This document shows positions 21,793 through 30,051 of a DNA stretch of 64,000 nucleotides, piece by piece. The translations under genes and the position numbers were made by a program. The stretch comes from CALAED01 sp036378315 (lineage in GTDB: Bacteria; Actinomycetota; Actinomycetes; Streptosporangiales; Streptosporangiaceae). A model generated the notes under the pieces. That model saw only the letters and a list, made by a program, of their open reading frames with translations. It was not told the DNA's origin and did no database searches. Where the stretch lies: assembly GCA_036378315.1 (NCBI GenBank), contig DASUWU010000055.1, positions 1 to 64,000 of the forward strand. Direction: 5' to 3'. How positions within the stretch are numbered: position 1 is the stretch's first letter; each line of letters starts with the position of its first letter.

Positions 21793-22569
21793 ATGACGAC
21801 ATCGAGCACGCTGGCGCGGCTGCTCGGCCGCGGCGCGGCGGCCGGCGGCATCGGCGGGCTGCTCGCCGGCGTGTTCTCGTTCCTGCTGGCCGAGCCGGTC
21901 ATGGACCGGGCGGTCCGGCTCGAGGCGGCCAGGCAGGCCGCCGCCGGCCACGCCCACGAGCATGCCGATGAGGTGTTCACCCGCACCGAACAGCATCTGG
22001 GCCTGATCCTCGCGTCCGTCACCGCCGGCATCGCGCTCGGCGTGCTGTTCGCCGTGGTGTACGCCGCGCTGCACAGGCGCGACCTCGACGGCCGTCCCTG
22101 GGAACGGTCGCTCGGGCTGGCCGGCGCCGCGCTGGCCGGGATCTGGTTGCTGCCGTTCCTGCGTTACCCGGCCAACCCGCCCGGGGTCGGCGACCCCGAC
22201 ACCGTCGGGCTGCGGACGGCGTCCTGGCTGGGCGCCATCGCGATCGGCGTGGTCGCCGTCGTCGTCGCCTGGCGGGTGTACGCCCAGCTCGACCGCACCG
22301 CGCCGCCGCTGCGGCAGGCGGCGGCGGCCGGCGTCGTGATCGCCGGGCTCGCCGCGCTGTTCCTGCTGCCCGGCGACCCCGACCCGGTCGACGTGCCGGC
22401 CACGCTGTTGTGGGACTTCCGGCTGCTGTCGGCGGCGACGTCCGTCCTGCTGTGGGCGGGCATCGGCGTCGCCTTCGGCGGCCTGGGGCTCCGCGCGCGT
22501 TCGGCCGCCGGGGCGACCCGGCGGCCGGCGCCGCCGCCCACCACCTCGCGGACCGAAGAGCGCCTCTGA
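21793..22569 (+). CDS. cbtA: CbtA cobalt transporter
   Basis: The 258-residue protein has about five or six membrane helices: near 15-33, 68-92, 106-121, 143-160, 180-196 and 212-233. The loop after the first helix holds HAHEHADEVFTRTEQHLG, a His-rich motif typical of CbtA cobalt transporters. It follows cbtB and shares the cobalamin riboswitch. The Pro/Thr-rich C-terminal tail is probably disordered. It suggests cobalt import for vitamin B12 synthesis, though the cob genes are not in the window. Confidence 0.88.
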   Translation: MTTSSTLARLLGRGAAAGGIGGLLAGVFSFLLAEPVMDRAVRLEAARQAAAGHAHEHADEVFTRTEQHLGLILASVTAGIALGVLFAVVYAALHRRDLDGRPWERSLGLAGAALAGIWLLPFLRYPANPPGVGDPDTVGLRTASWLGAIAIGVVAVVVAWRVYAQLDRTAPPLRQAAAAGVVIAGLAALFLLPGDPDPVDVPATLLWDFRLLSAATSVLLWAGIGVAFGGLGLRARSAAGATRRPAPPPTTSRTEERL

Positions 22570-22666
22570 TCGGGTTCCCGATCAGCTCGTGCCGGCCACG
22601 CCGTGCGATCAGAACACGCCGTGGCCGCGTCGTCCGTCGCCGCGACCGGCGAGAGATGATGGGGCC

Positions 22667-23041
22667 ATGAGCGTCGTGAAGATCAACGTGCTGTCGGTGG
22701 GCGCCGAGATGCGCGAGGAGCTGGAACGGCGGTTCGCCGCGCGGGCCGGGCTGGTCGACTCCGCAGAAGGCTTCGAGGGGTTCGAGTTGCTGCGCCCGCT
22801 GGCGGGCACCGACCGCTACCTCGTCTACACCCGGTGGCGCAGCGAAGAGGACTTCCAGTGCTGGAGCCAGAGCCAGGCGTTCCAGCACGGCCATGCCCAG
22901 GCCGCGCGCGACGCCGCCGACCGGGGAGCCGGGGCCGGGCACGGCCATGGGCACGGGCCCGGCGCCGGCGGCCCGGCGGCCAGCGCCGCCGAGCTGTGGT
23001 CGTTCGAGGTCGTCGAGCACGCGCAGCCCAGGCGGGACTGA
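22667..23041 (+). CDS. Antibiotic biosynthesis monooxygenase-fold protein, heme-degrading-like
   Basis: The 124-residue protein has a start at MSVVKINVL, chosen over the frame start at 22589 because family members begin here. The dimeric alpha/beta fold of MhuD/IsdG-type enzymes is recognisable from LERRFAARAGLVDSAEGFEGFELLRP and YLVYTRWRSEEDFQCWSQSQAF. A Gly/His-rich insertion (GAGAGHGHGHGPGAGG) precedes the last strand, LWSFEVVEH. Such enzymes open heme with release of iron, but other family members are monooxygenases of small substrates. It is 97 bases after cbtA and may be on the same transcript. Confidence 0.75.
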   Translation: MSVVKINVLSVGAEMREELERRFAARAGLVDSAEGFEGFELLRPLAGTDRYLVYTRWRSEEDFQCWSQSQAFQHGHAQAARDAADRGAGAGHGHGHGPGAGGPAASAAELWSFEVVEHAQPRRD

Positions 23042-23048
23042 TCACGGT

Positions 23049-23094
23049 CAGCCGGACCGGGATCAGCCGGACAGCCGGACCGGGATCAGCCGAC
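23049..23094. repeat. Two tandem 23-base copies
   Basis: A 23-base unit beginning CAGCCGGACCGGGATCAG is repeated directly at 23049-23071 and 23072-23094, the last bases differing slightly. The second copy covers the stop of the acetyltransferase gene, so it has probably arisen by slippage in the shared 3' region. Confidence 0.7.
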
Positions 23095-23376
23095 CAGGCT
23101 CTGGAACTCCGGGTGCCGGTCGATGTAGCCCTTGATGAACGGGCACCGCGGCACGACCGAGCCGCCGGACGCGCGCACGTCTTCGAGCGCCGCCCGCGCC
23201 AGCCTGCCGCCGATGCCGCGACCTTCGTACGCCCCGTCGACCTCGGTGTGGGTGAAGACGACCGCGCCGTCCTGGCGCGGCCGGTACTCCGCGAACCCGA
23301 CGACCCGGCCGTCCACCACGACCTCGTACCTGTCCAGCTGCGCGTTCTTCGTCACGTGCTCGGTCTCTGCGCTCAC
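23086..23376 (-). CDS. Small GNAT N-acetyltransferase (NATD1/YjdJ type)
   Basis: This 96-residue protein is a minimal GNAT: RYEVVVDGRVVGFAEYR, then VFTHTEVDGAYEGRGIGGRLARAALEDVR, the acetyl-CoA binding loop (EGRGIGGRLA), and a C-terminal RCPFIKGYIDRHPEFQSLV. The last segment is a hallmark of the short YjdJ-like family. It stands alone, convergent with the monooxygenase gene, and its substrate is unknown. Confidence 0.88.
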   Translation of the reverse strand: MSAETEHVTKNAQLDRYEVVVDGRVVGFAEYRPRQDGAVVFTHTEVDGAYEGRGIGGRLARAALEDVRASGGSVVPRCPFIKGYIDRHPEFQSLVG

Positions 23377-23423
23377 GTCAGGCTCCCCTACCCCGCGCCG
23401 GCTCCCCTACCCACTCGGCGCCG

Positions 23424-25001
23424 TCAGCCCGGTTCGTGGCCGGCGCGCAGCAGGCAGTACGTCACGGCCTCGTCGAGGGCCTGCCAGGAGGCCGCGATGA
23501 TGTTCTCGTCGACGCCGACCGTGCTCCACTCCGCGTCGCCGTCGGTCGACTCGACGAGCACCCGGGTGACCGCGCCGGTCCCGTGCGAGCCTTCGAGGAT
23601 GCGCACCTTGTAGTCGACCAGCTCCAACCTGGCCAGCTCGGGGTAGAGCCGCTCCAGCGCCTGCCGCAGCGCCCGGTCGAGCGCGTTGACCGGGCCGTTG
23701 CCCTCGCCGGTGGCGACGATGCGCTCGCCCTTGGCGTGCAGCTTGACGGTGGCCTCGCTGATCAGCGCGCCGTCCGGCCGCCGCTCCACGATGACCCGCC
23801 AGGACTCGACGTCGAAGTGCCGCCTGCGCTCGCCGGACAGCTCGTCGCGCAACAGCAGCTCGAAGGAGGCGTCCGCGGCCTCGAAGGTGTAGCCGTGCGC
23901 CTCGAGCTCCTTGACCCGCTCCACCACCTGCTTGGACTTCTCGCCGGACAGGTCGTACCCCAGCTCGCGGCCCTTCAGCTCCACCGAGGCGCGCCCGGCC
24001 ATGCTGGAGACGAGCATGCGCATGTCGTTGCCGACCCGCGCCGGCTCGATGTGCTGGTAGAGGTTCGGGTCGACCTTGACCGCCGACGCGTGCAGGCCGG
24101 CCTTGTGCGTGAACGCCGAGAGCCCCACGTACGGCTGCTGCGAGGTCGGCGTCACGTTGGTCACCTCGGAGATCGCGTGCGCGATCCGGGTCAGCTCGGC
24201 CATCTGCTCGTCGCTGACCAGCCGCATGCCGCGCTTGAGCTGCAGGTTGCCGACGACGGTGAAGAGGTTGGCGTTTCCGCTGCGCTCGCCGTACCCGTTG
24301 GCGCATCCCTGCACGTGGGTGGCGCCGGCCGTCACCGCGGCAAGCGTGTTGGCGACCGCGCAGCCCGAGTCGTCGTGGCAGTGGATGCCGATCCTGGCGC
24401 CGGTGCCGCGCACCGCGGCCACCACATCGGCCAGCTCGTCGGGCAGCATGCCGCCGTTGGTGTCGCACAGCGCGATCACGTCCGCGCCGGCCTCGGCCGC
24501 GGTCCGGACGACCTCGAGGGCGTACGCCTGGTTGGCGCGGTAGCCGTCGAAGAAGTGTTCGGCGTCGAGGAAGACGCGTTGGCCCTCCGCACGAAGATGG
24601 GAGACCGTGTCGCGGATCATCGCGAGGTTCTCCTCCAGCGTCGTGCGGAGGGCCAGCTCGACGTGCCGGTCGTGGCTCTTCGCGACGAGCGTCACGACCG
24701 GCGCACCGGACTCGCGCAGTGCCGCCACCAGTGGGTCGTCGGCGGCGCGCACGCCGGCCCGGCGGGTCGCGCCGAACGCGGCCAGCTGCGCGTTCTTCAG
24801 GTCGAGCTCGGTCTGGGCCCGCCGGAAGAATTCGGTGTCCTTGGGGTTGGCGCCCGGCCAGCCGCCTTCGATGAACCCCACGCCGAGGTCGTCGAGATGT
24901 CGGGCGACGGCCAGCTTGTCGGCCACCGTGAGGTTCAGGCCCTCCTGCTGGGCGCCGTCACGCAGCGTCGTGTCATAGACGTGGAATCCGTCGTCGAGCA
25001 T
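23424..25001 (-). CDS. cimA: (R)-citramalate synthase
   Basis: The 525-residue protein has an N-terminal HMGL-like TIM barrel starting YDTTLRDGAQQEG, with metal-binding HCHDDSG (207-213) and the GERSGNANL region, and a C-terminal LeuA-type allosteric domain from about residue 390. It is the citramalate/2-isopropylmalate synthase branch that condenses pyruvate with acetyl-CoA, opening the threonine-independent route to isoleucine. AGGAG lies before the ATG at 25001. It is preceded by a leader peptide and attenuator (25037-25134), so it is controlled by charging of branched-chain tRNA. Confidence 0.9.
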   Translation of the reverse strand: MLDDGFHVYDTTLRDGAQQEGLNLTVADKLAVARHLDDLGVGFIEGGWPGANPKDTEFFRRAQTELDLKNAQLAAFGATRRAGVRAADDPLVAALRESGAPVVTLVAKSHDRHVELALRTTLEENLAMIRDTVSHLRAEGQRVFLDAEHFFDGYRANQAYALEVVRTAAEAGADVIALCDTNGGMLPDELADVVAAVRGTGARIGIHCHDDSGCAVANTLAAVTAGATHVQGCANGYGERSGNANLFTVVGNLQLKRGMRLVSDEQMAELTRIAHAISEVTNVTPTSQQPYVGLSAFTHKAGLHASAVKVDPNLYQHIEPARVGNDMRMLVSSMAGRASVELKGRELGYDLSGEKSKQVVERVKELEAHGYTFEAADASFELLLRDELSGERRRHFDVESWRVIVERRPDGALISEATVKLHAKGERIVATGEGNGPVNALDRALRQALERLYPELARLELVDYKVRILEGSHGTGAVTRVLVESTDGDAEWSTVGVDENIIAASWQALDEAVTYCLLRAGHEPG

Positions 25002-25036
25002 CGCGATCTCCTGTCAGGGATGTGGACCGCACCGGG

Positions 25037-25070
25037 AAAGCAAAAGACCTCTCACGGACGTGAGAGGTCT
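25037..25070 (-). terminator. Attenuator terminator in the cimA leader
   Basis: AGACCTCTCAC and GTGAGAGGTCT (25045-25070) form a perfect 11-bp stem, followed on the transcribed strand by CUUUUG-type U-rich bases (25044-25037). It lies between the leader peptide and cimA. A 10-bp pause hairpin (GCGCGCCGGC at 25071-25080 with GCCGGCGCGC at 25096-25105) sits just upstream, so alternative pairing could release the terminator. Confidence 0.8.
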
Positions 25071-25089
25071 GCGCGCCGGCGATGTCCCG

Positions 25090-25134
25090 TTAACAGCCGG
25101 CGCGCCCGCCGATAATGCTCAGGCTGGGACGCAT
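25090..25134 (-). CDS. cimA leader peptide
   Basis: The short frame encodes MRPSLSIIGGRAGC, with Leu-Ser-Ile-Ile codons before the pause hairpin. The final Arg-Ala-Gly codons make up the left arm of that hairpin. Starved ribosomes stalling at the Ile/Leu codons would favour antitermination, as in classic ilv/leu attenuators. Confidence 0.7.
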   Translation of the reverse strand: MRPSLSIIGGRAGC

Positions 25135-25172
25135 GACGGGTCGAGTCTGCCACACGCCGCGGAACGCCCGCA

Positions 25173-25204
25173 CATCGGCGTCTCAGCATGCGAGACAGCC
25201 GATG
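25173..25204 (-). terminator. Hairpin after ilvE
   Basis: CATCGGC-GTCTC (25173-25184) pairs with GAGAC-(A)-GCCGATG (25192-25204) around a 7-base loop, a 12-bp stem with one bulged base. It lies 35 bases beyond the ilvE stop and before the cimA leader, so it probably ends ilvE transcription. Confidence 0.55.
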
Positions 25205-25238
25205 AAACTCCCTGAAACGCGCGGACCCGCGCCCGGAC

Positions 25239-26339
25239 TCAGGCGATCTTGTGAATCCAGCCGTACGGATCGGGCCGGTCACCGTACTGGATGCCGACGA
25301 GTTCCTCGCGCAGCCGCATGGTGACCGGGCCCGGGTCGCCCGAGCCGATCCGCCACTCCCCGTCCGGGCCCTTGACCCGGCCGACCGGCGTGATCACGGC
25401 GGCGGTGCCGCAGGCGAACACCTCGCTGAGCCGGCCCGACGCGTTGCCCTCGCGCCATTCCTCGATCGAGATCCGTCCTTCCTCGGCCGGGATGCCGAGG
25501 TCGGGGGCGAGGGTGAGCAGCGAGTCGCGGGTGACCCCGGGCAGCAGGGTGCCGGTGAGCGCGGGGGTGAGCAGCCGGGCGTCGGCGCCGGAGCCGTACA
25601 CGAAGAAGAGGTTCATGCCGCCCATCTCCTCGACCCAGCGGTGCTCGCCCGCATCGAGCCACACCACCTGGTCGCACCCCTCGCGGACCGCCTCCGCCTG
25701 GGCGACGAAGGCCGCCGCGTAGTTGCCGCCGCACTTGGCCTCGCCGGTGCCGCCCGGCGCGGCCCGCGTGTAGTCCTTCGACAGCCACACCGAGACCGGC
25801 TTCACCCCGCCGGTGAAGTACGCCGCCGACGGGGAGGCGATGACGATGAACTGGTAGGCGGAGGACGGGCTGTTCACGCCGAGGCCGCGCTGCGTGGCGA
25901 TCATGAACGGCCTGAGGTAGAGGCTGTGGCCCTCGGCGGTCGGCACCCACTCGTGGTCGGTCGAGACGAGCAGCTCGAGGGAGCGGACGAAGACCTCCTC
26001 GGGCAGCTGCGGCATGGCCATCCTGGCGCAGGTCCTGCTGAACCGGGCGGCGTTGGCGTACGGGCGGAAGGCGACGATCGTCCCGTCGCCGCGCCGGTAG
26101 GCCTTCAGCCCCTCGAAGACCTCCTGGGCGTAGTGGAAGACCTGGGTGGCGGGGTCGAGCGTGAGGGGGCCGTACGGCTGGAGCCGGGCGTCGTGCCAGC
26201 CCCGCTCGTCGGTCCACCGAATCGAGATCATGTGGTCGGTGAACACCTGGCCGAAGCCGGGAGCCGCGAGCAGCCGCTCTCGTTCGGTTGAAGTCGCGCG
26301 CCGATCCGACAACTGGATGTCGAAGTCGAGAGTCGTCAT
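25239..26339 (-). CDS. ilvE: Branched-chain amino-acid aminotransferase
   Basis: The 366-residue class IV aminotransferase performs the last step of isoleucine, leucine and valine synthesis. The PLP lysine is in TGEAKCGGNYAAA (near 200), and the class IV motifs YAQEVFEGLKAYR and EEMGGMNLFFVYG are intact. AGAGGA lies before the start. The gene is on the minus strand between cimA and leuB; a hairpin ends it before the cimA leader. No attenuator is visible upstream. Confidence 0.95.
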   Translation of the reverse strand: MTTLDFDIQLSDRRATSTERERLLAAPGFGQVFTDHMISIRWTDERGWHDARLQPYGPLTLDPATQVFHYAQEVFEGLKAYRRGDGTIVAFRPYANAARFSRTCARMAMPQLPEEVFVRSLELLVSTDHEWVPTAEGHSLYLRPFMIATQRGLGVNSPSSAYQFIVIASPSAAYFTGGVKPVSVWLSKDYTRAAPGGTGEAKCGGNYAAAFVAQAEAVREGCDQVVWLDAGEHRWVEEMGGMNLFFVYGSGADARLLTPALTGTLLPGVTRDSLLTLAPDLGIPAEEGRISIEEWREGNASGRLSEVFACGTAAVITPVGRVKGPDGEWRIGSGDPGPVTMRLREELVGIQYGDRPDPYGWIHKIA

Positions 26340-26470
26340 ATCAAGTCCTCTTCCTTGGCACCACGCACGGCTTCGTCCGCCGTCGCCCCTGAAGTTCCAT
26401 TGTGTTCCCTATGCCTGGATGGCCGGGATTAAGCCGGGAAATCTCCTCGAGTGTCGGCACGTGACAAGCC

Positions 26471-26492
26471 GGGACGCGCCGCGGCGCGCCCC
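26471..26492 (-). terminator. Possible hairpin after leuB
   Basis: GGGACGCGCCGCGGCGCGCCCC is nearly self-complementary (GGG/CCC ends around a palindromic core) and lies 28 bases beyond the leuB stop. It has no U-tract and could simply be high-GC noise. Confidence 0.35.
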
Positions 26493-26519
26493 GGAGAGCC
26501 CTGTGTGGGAAGGCGCGCG

Positions 26520-27578
26520 CTACCCGGCTACTCGTTCGGCGATGTCGTCGCCGACCTGCTGGGTGACGCGGGCCGCCCAGGCGCCCTGGCGTTCGACCAG
26601 GTCGTCGGCGACCGCCTGCTCGATCTTGGCGGCGGCCGCCGGCACGCCGATGTGGTCGAGCAGCATCGCGACCGACAGGATCGTGGCGGTCGGGTCGGCC
26701 TTGCCCCGCCCGGCGATGTCGGGCGCGCTGCCGTGCACGGGCTCGAACATCGACGGCGCGGCGCCGGTGGGGTTGATGTTGCCGGAAGCCGCCAGCCCGA
26801 TGCCGCCGGCGATCGCGGCGCCGAGGTCGGTGAGGATGTCGCCGAACAGGTTGTCGGTGACGACGACGTCGAAGCGCTGCGGCTGGGTGACGAAGAACAT
26901 CGAGGCGGCGTCGACATGGGAGTAGTCGACGGCGACGCTGGGGAACTCCTTGGCGAGGGCGTGCACCGTGCGCTGGTACAGGTCGCCGGCGAAGGTCAGC
27001 ACGTTGTCCTTGTGGACCAGGGTCAGCTTCTGCCGTGGGCGGGCGGCGGCCTTCTCGAAGGCGTAGCGCACCACGCGCTCCACGCCGTACGCGGTGTTGA
27101 CGCTCTCCTGGGTGGCGACCTCCTGCGGGGTACCGCGCCGCATCACCCCGCCGACCCCGGTGTACGGGCCCTCGGTGCCCTCGCGGACGACGATCATGTC
27201 GATGTCCTCGGGACGCACGCCGGCCAGCGGCGTCGTGACCCCGGGGAAGAGCTTGACCGGCCGCAGGTTCACGTAGTGATCGAGCTCGAACCGCAGTCTC
27301 AGCAGCAGCCCGCGTTCCAGGACGCCGCTCGGCACGGTGGGGTCGCCGACCGCGCCCAACAGGATCACATCGTGCGAGCGGATCTCCTCCAGCACCGTGT
27401 CGGGCAGGGTCTCACCGGTGCGATGCCAGCGCGCGGCGCCGAGGTCGTACGGTGTCCGGTCCACGGTCAGGCCGTGCGCGGGTGCGACGGCGTCGAGGAC
27501 CTTGAGCCCTTCGGCGACGACCTCTGGCCCGATGCCGTCGCCGGCGACGACGGCGAGCCGGATGCTGCGCGAAACCAT
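26520..27578 (-). CDS. leuB: 3-isopropylmalate dehydrogenase
   Basis: The 352-residue NAD-dependent beta-hydroxyacid oxidative decarboxylase has the family parts GDGIGPEVV (13-21), the substrate Arg residues in RLRFELDHYVNLRPVKL, VREGTEGPYTG and VTDNLFGDILTDLGAAIAGGIG. It converts 3-isopropylmalate to 2-oxoisocaproate; some close homologues also use citramalate-derived substrates, which fits the neighbouring cimA. The short frame at 27677-27787 lies just upstream. Confidence 0.95.
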   Translation of the reverse strand: MVSRSIRLAVVAGDGIGPEVVAEGLKVLDAVAPAHGLTVDRTPYDLGAARWHRTGETLPDTVLEEIRSHDVILLGAVGDPTVPSGVLERGLLLRLRFELDHYVNLRPVKLFPGVTTPLAGVRPEDIDMIVVREGTEGPYTGVGGVMRRGTPQEVATQESVNTAYGVERVVRYAFEKAAARPRQKLTLVHKDNVLTFAGDLYQRTVHALAKEFPSVAVDYSHVDAASMFFVTQPQRFDVVVTDNLFGDILTDLGAAIAGGIGLAASGNINPTGAAPSMFEPVHGSAPDIAGRGKADPTATILSVAMLLDHIGVPAAAAKIEQAVADDLVERQGAWAARVTQQVGDDIAERVAG

Positions 27579-27676
27579 GGACGTACCTTAGTGCACGGTG
27601 TCTCAGTTCCTGAACGGTGGTCTCAGATGGCGGGCGGCAGGCCCGTCGAGCGGAAGTTGGCCGCCCGCCGATCCCG

Positions 27677-27787
27677 CTACTTGGCCGAGTTGCCGCCGTT
27701 GTCGCGCCGGTCCAGCGCGGTCTGCACCGCCTTGGTGGCCTCGTCCTGGTGATCGTCGGCTGGCGTGACGGCCGGGGTGGTGTTCAT
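27677..27787 (-). CDS. Putative 36-residue microprotein upstream of leuB
   Basis: A short frame on the minus strand runs from ATG 27787 to TAG 27677. Its peptide starts MNTTPAVTPADDHQDEATK and has no Cys. The middle (about 15-28) could be an amphipathic helix, and the C-terminus is Gly/Asn-rich. Nearly all codons have G or C in the third position, the pattern of real genes here, and a GGAG lies upstream at long spacing. I recognise no homologue. It could also be an upstream element of leuB. Confidence 0.45.
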   Translation of the reverse strand: MNTTPAVTPADDHQDEATKAVQTALDRRDNGGNSAK

Positions 27788-28084
27788 GACGATCGGGCTC
27801 CGTTTTCGCTTTTCGCCGCGCGCCGGTGGCCGCTGCGGCTGATGCCGGATGGATTCGAGTCAGCCGATGGGCTGCCCTGGGTCTCACGGCCAGCGCCCCT
27901 ACCCGCGGCGGGTCGCCAGCCTGCCCAAGTCTCAGGCCCCGCCGCGGCAACGAAGGATGAGTACGAAGCGCCGCATGACTACCACGGATGTTACCGGTTG
28001 TCACGCGCGCTGTCTCATCGTCTTCTCACATGCCGAGACGAAAAGTTCCACGATCACCGCCCCCATGGCCGGGCGCGGGACGCG
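27788..28084. other. Region between serA and the microprotein
   Basis: About 300 bases contain no gene I can support. It is less GC-biased than its surroundings, particularly around 27995-28045, and probably holds the serA transcript end and the promoter of the microprotein/leuB. Confidence 0.4.
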
Positions 28085-29677
28085 TCAGCCCTGGGCGATG
28101 TCGACGCGGCGACCCATGTCGGCGCCGATCGTGACCCTGATCGCCTCGAGGAGATCGGCGGGGATCGCGGTGTCGACGGTCAGCGCGATGAGCGCCTTGC
28201 CGCCCTTGGCGTCCCGGCCCACCTGCATGCTCGCGATGTTCACCTCTTGTTCACCGAGCAGCTTGCCGACCACGCCGACGATGCCAGGACGGTCGACGTA
28301 GCTGAAGAACGCCATGTGCTCGGTCGGCACGATCTCCATCTCGTAGCCGTTCACCTCGACGATCCGCTCGATCTGCTTCGGACCGGTGAGCGTCCCCGAC
28401 ACCGACACGATCGAGCCGTCGGCCATGGTGCCGCGCACCGTCACGAGGTTGCGCCAGTCTGGGCTGTCCTCGCTGGTCAGCAGCGTCACCTCGACCCCGC
28501 GGTCGCGGGCGAGCAGCGGCGCGTTGACGTACGTGACCGACTCCTCGACCACGTCGGTGAACACGCCCTTGAGCGCGGCCAGCTCCAGCACCTTGACGTC
28601 GTGCCTGGTGATCTCGCCGCGCACCTCGACGTCGAGCCGGACCGGAACGCCGCCGGCCAGCGCGGTGAAGATGCGGCCGAGCTTCTCGGCCAGCGGCAGG
28701 CCGGGCTTGACGTCCTCGGCCACCGCGCCGCCCTGCACGTTCACCGCGTCGGGCACGAACTCGCCGGACAGCGCGAGCCGGACCGACCTGGCCACCTGCG
28801 TGCCGGCCTTCTCTTGGGCCTCGTGGGTGCTGGCGCCCAGGTGCGGGGTGACCACGACGCTCTCGTGGTGGAACAGCGGGCTGTCGACGCACGGCTCGGT
28901 GGCGAACACGTCGATGCCGGCCGCGGCGACCCGGCCCTCCTTGAGCGCGAGGTCGAGCGCCGCCTCGTCCACGATGCCGCCGCGGGCCGCGTTGACGATG
29001 CGGACCGATGGCTTGACCAGGTGCAGCTCGCGGTCGCCGATGAGGCCCAGCGTCTCGGGCGTCTTGGGCAGGTGCACGGTGATGAAGTCGCTCTCGGCGA
29101 GAAGCTCTTCGAGAGTGAGCAGCCGGACGCCGAGCTGCGCGGCCCGCGCGGCCTGCACATACGGGTCGTACGCGACGATCTTCATGTCGAAGGCGGCCAG
29201 CCGCTGCGCGACGAGCACGCCGATGCGGCCGAGGCCGAGCACGCCGACCGTCTTGCCCTGCAGCTCGACGCCGGTGTACCTGCTGCGCTGCCACTCCCCC
29301 CGCTTGAGCGCGGCATGCCCCTGCGGGACGTTGCGCGCGGTCGCCAGCAACAGCGCGATGGCGTGCTCGGCGGCCGTGACGATGTTGGAGGTGGGCGCGT
29401 TGACGACCATCACGCCGGCCTTGGTGGCCGCCTCGATGTCGACGTTGTCCAGCCCGACGCCGGCGCGGGCGACGACGCGCAGCGCGCCCGCGCGGGCGAA
29501 GACCTCGGCGTTGACCTTGGTGGCGCTGCGCACGATCAGCGCGTCCACGTCGGCGACGGCGGGCAGCAGACGCGCGCGGTCGGACCCGTCGACGCGGCGG
29601 ACCTCGAAGTCGCTTTCCAGGAGCGCGAGGCCGGCGGGCGAGAGTTCTTCGGCGACGAGGACGACAGGCTTGCTCAC
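28085..29677 (-). CDS. serA: D-3-phosphoglycerate dehydrogenase
   Basis: The 530-residue protein is the long, three-domain actinobacterial form. It has a Rossmann domain with VLGLGRIGVLVAQRL, the catalytic Arg in RIVNAARGGIVDEAAL, the Glu in AGIDVFATEPC and the His in VVTPHLGASTHEAQ. The intervening ASB domain lies near 310-445, and the C-terminal ACT domain (from about 455) carries serine feedback control. It makes the first step of serine synthesis. A TATACC-like -10 appears near 29700, with no good -35. Confidence 0.95.
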   Translation of the reverse strand: MSKPVVLVAEELSPAGLALLESDFEVRRVDGSDRARLLPAVADVDALIVRSATKVNAEVFARAGALRVVARAGVGLDNVDIEAATKAGVMVVNAPTSNIVTAAEHAIALLLATARNVPQGHAALKRGEWQRSRYTGVELQGKTVGVLGLGRIGVLVAQRLAAFDMKIVAYDPYVQAARAAQLGVRLLTLEELLAESDFITVHLPKTPETLGLIGDRELHLVKPSVRIVNAARGGIVDEAALDLALKEGRVAAAGIDVFATEPCVDSPLFHHESVVVTPHLGASTHEAQEKAGTQVARSVRLALSGEFVPDAVNVQGGAVAEDVKPGLPLAEKLGRIFTALAGGVPVRLDVEVRGEITRHDVKVLELAALKGVFTDVVEESVTYVNAPLLARDRGVEVTLLTSEDSPDWRNLVTVRGTMADGSIVSVSGTLTGPKQIERIVEVNGYEMEIVPTEHMAFFSYVDRPGIVGVVGKLLGEQEVNIASMQVGRDAKGGKALIALTVDTAIPADLLEAIRVTIGADMGRRVDIAQG

Positions 29678-30051
29678 GAAAGAAATCCCTTTTCGACTGG
29701 TATATGGGCAGGTAAACCGCGAGCCACGCCCTCGTGCTCGCCCGTCACCCGAGTCTAGCCGCCCGCTCGGATGCGCCCTCCACCGCCGGTCCGGCGGGCT
29801 CCGGGCGCCGAGTCGCAGCCGCCGGCGCGGCGCGTCCGCCGGGCGGTCCGCGTCCTCCTGCGGCTTCCTCGCACGCGGCTCCTCACGTGCGCCTTCCCGC
29901 GGACGACCGCCCGCGGGCCGCCGGGGCCGGGCGCTGGACGCGACCCCTATCCCCTCGGCCGCTTTTGGTCACAAAATGCCCTTGTCGCGTGCTTCACAGC
30001 GAATACATCGTTTTATCGGGGATCACGGAGAACGGCCGACCGGGGGATGAA
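29678..30051. other. Divergent intergenic region between serA and the Moco-sulfurase-like gene
   Basis: No gene is seen in 374 bases. TTTTGGTCACAAAA (near 29964) is a small inverted repeat. A plus-strand promoter could be TTGTCG (29982-29987) with TACATC (30004-30009), spacing 16, before the gene at 30052. Support is weak. Confidence 0.35.

Noticed and set aside
25037..25134. T-box riboswitch before cimA
   Set aside because: No specifier stem or T-box sequence (such as GGTGG) is present; a translated leader and pause hairpin explain the region.
27603..28004. 133-residue minus-strand frame overlapping the microprotein
   Set aside because: Low-complexity, Arg/Pro-rich, no ribosome site; the shorter frame at 27677 has better codon statistics.
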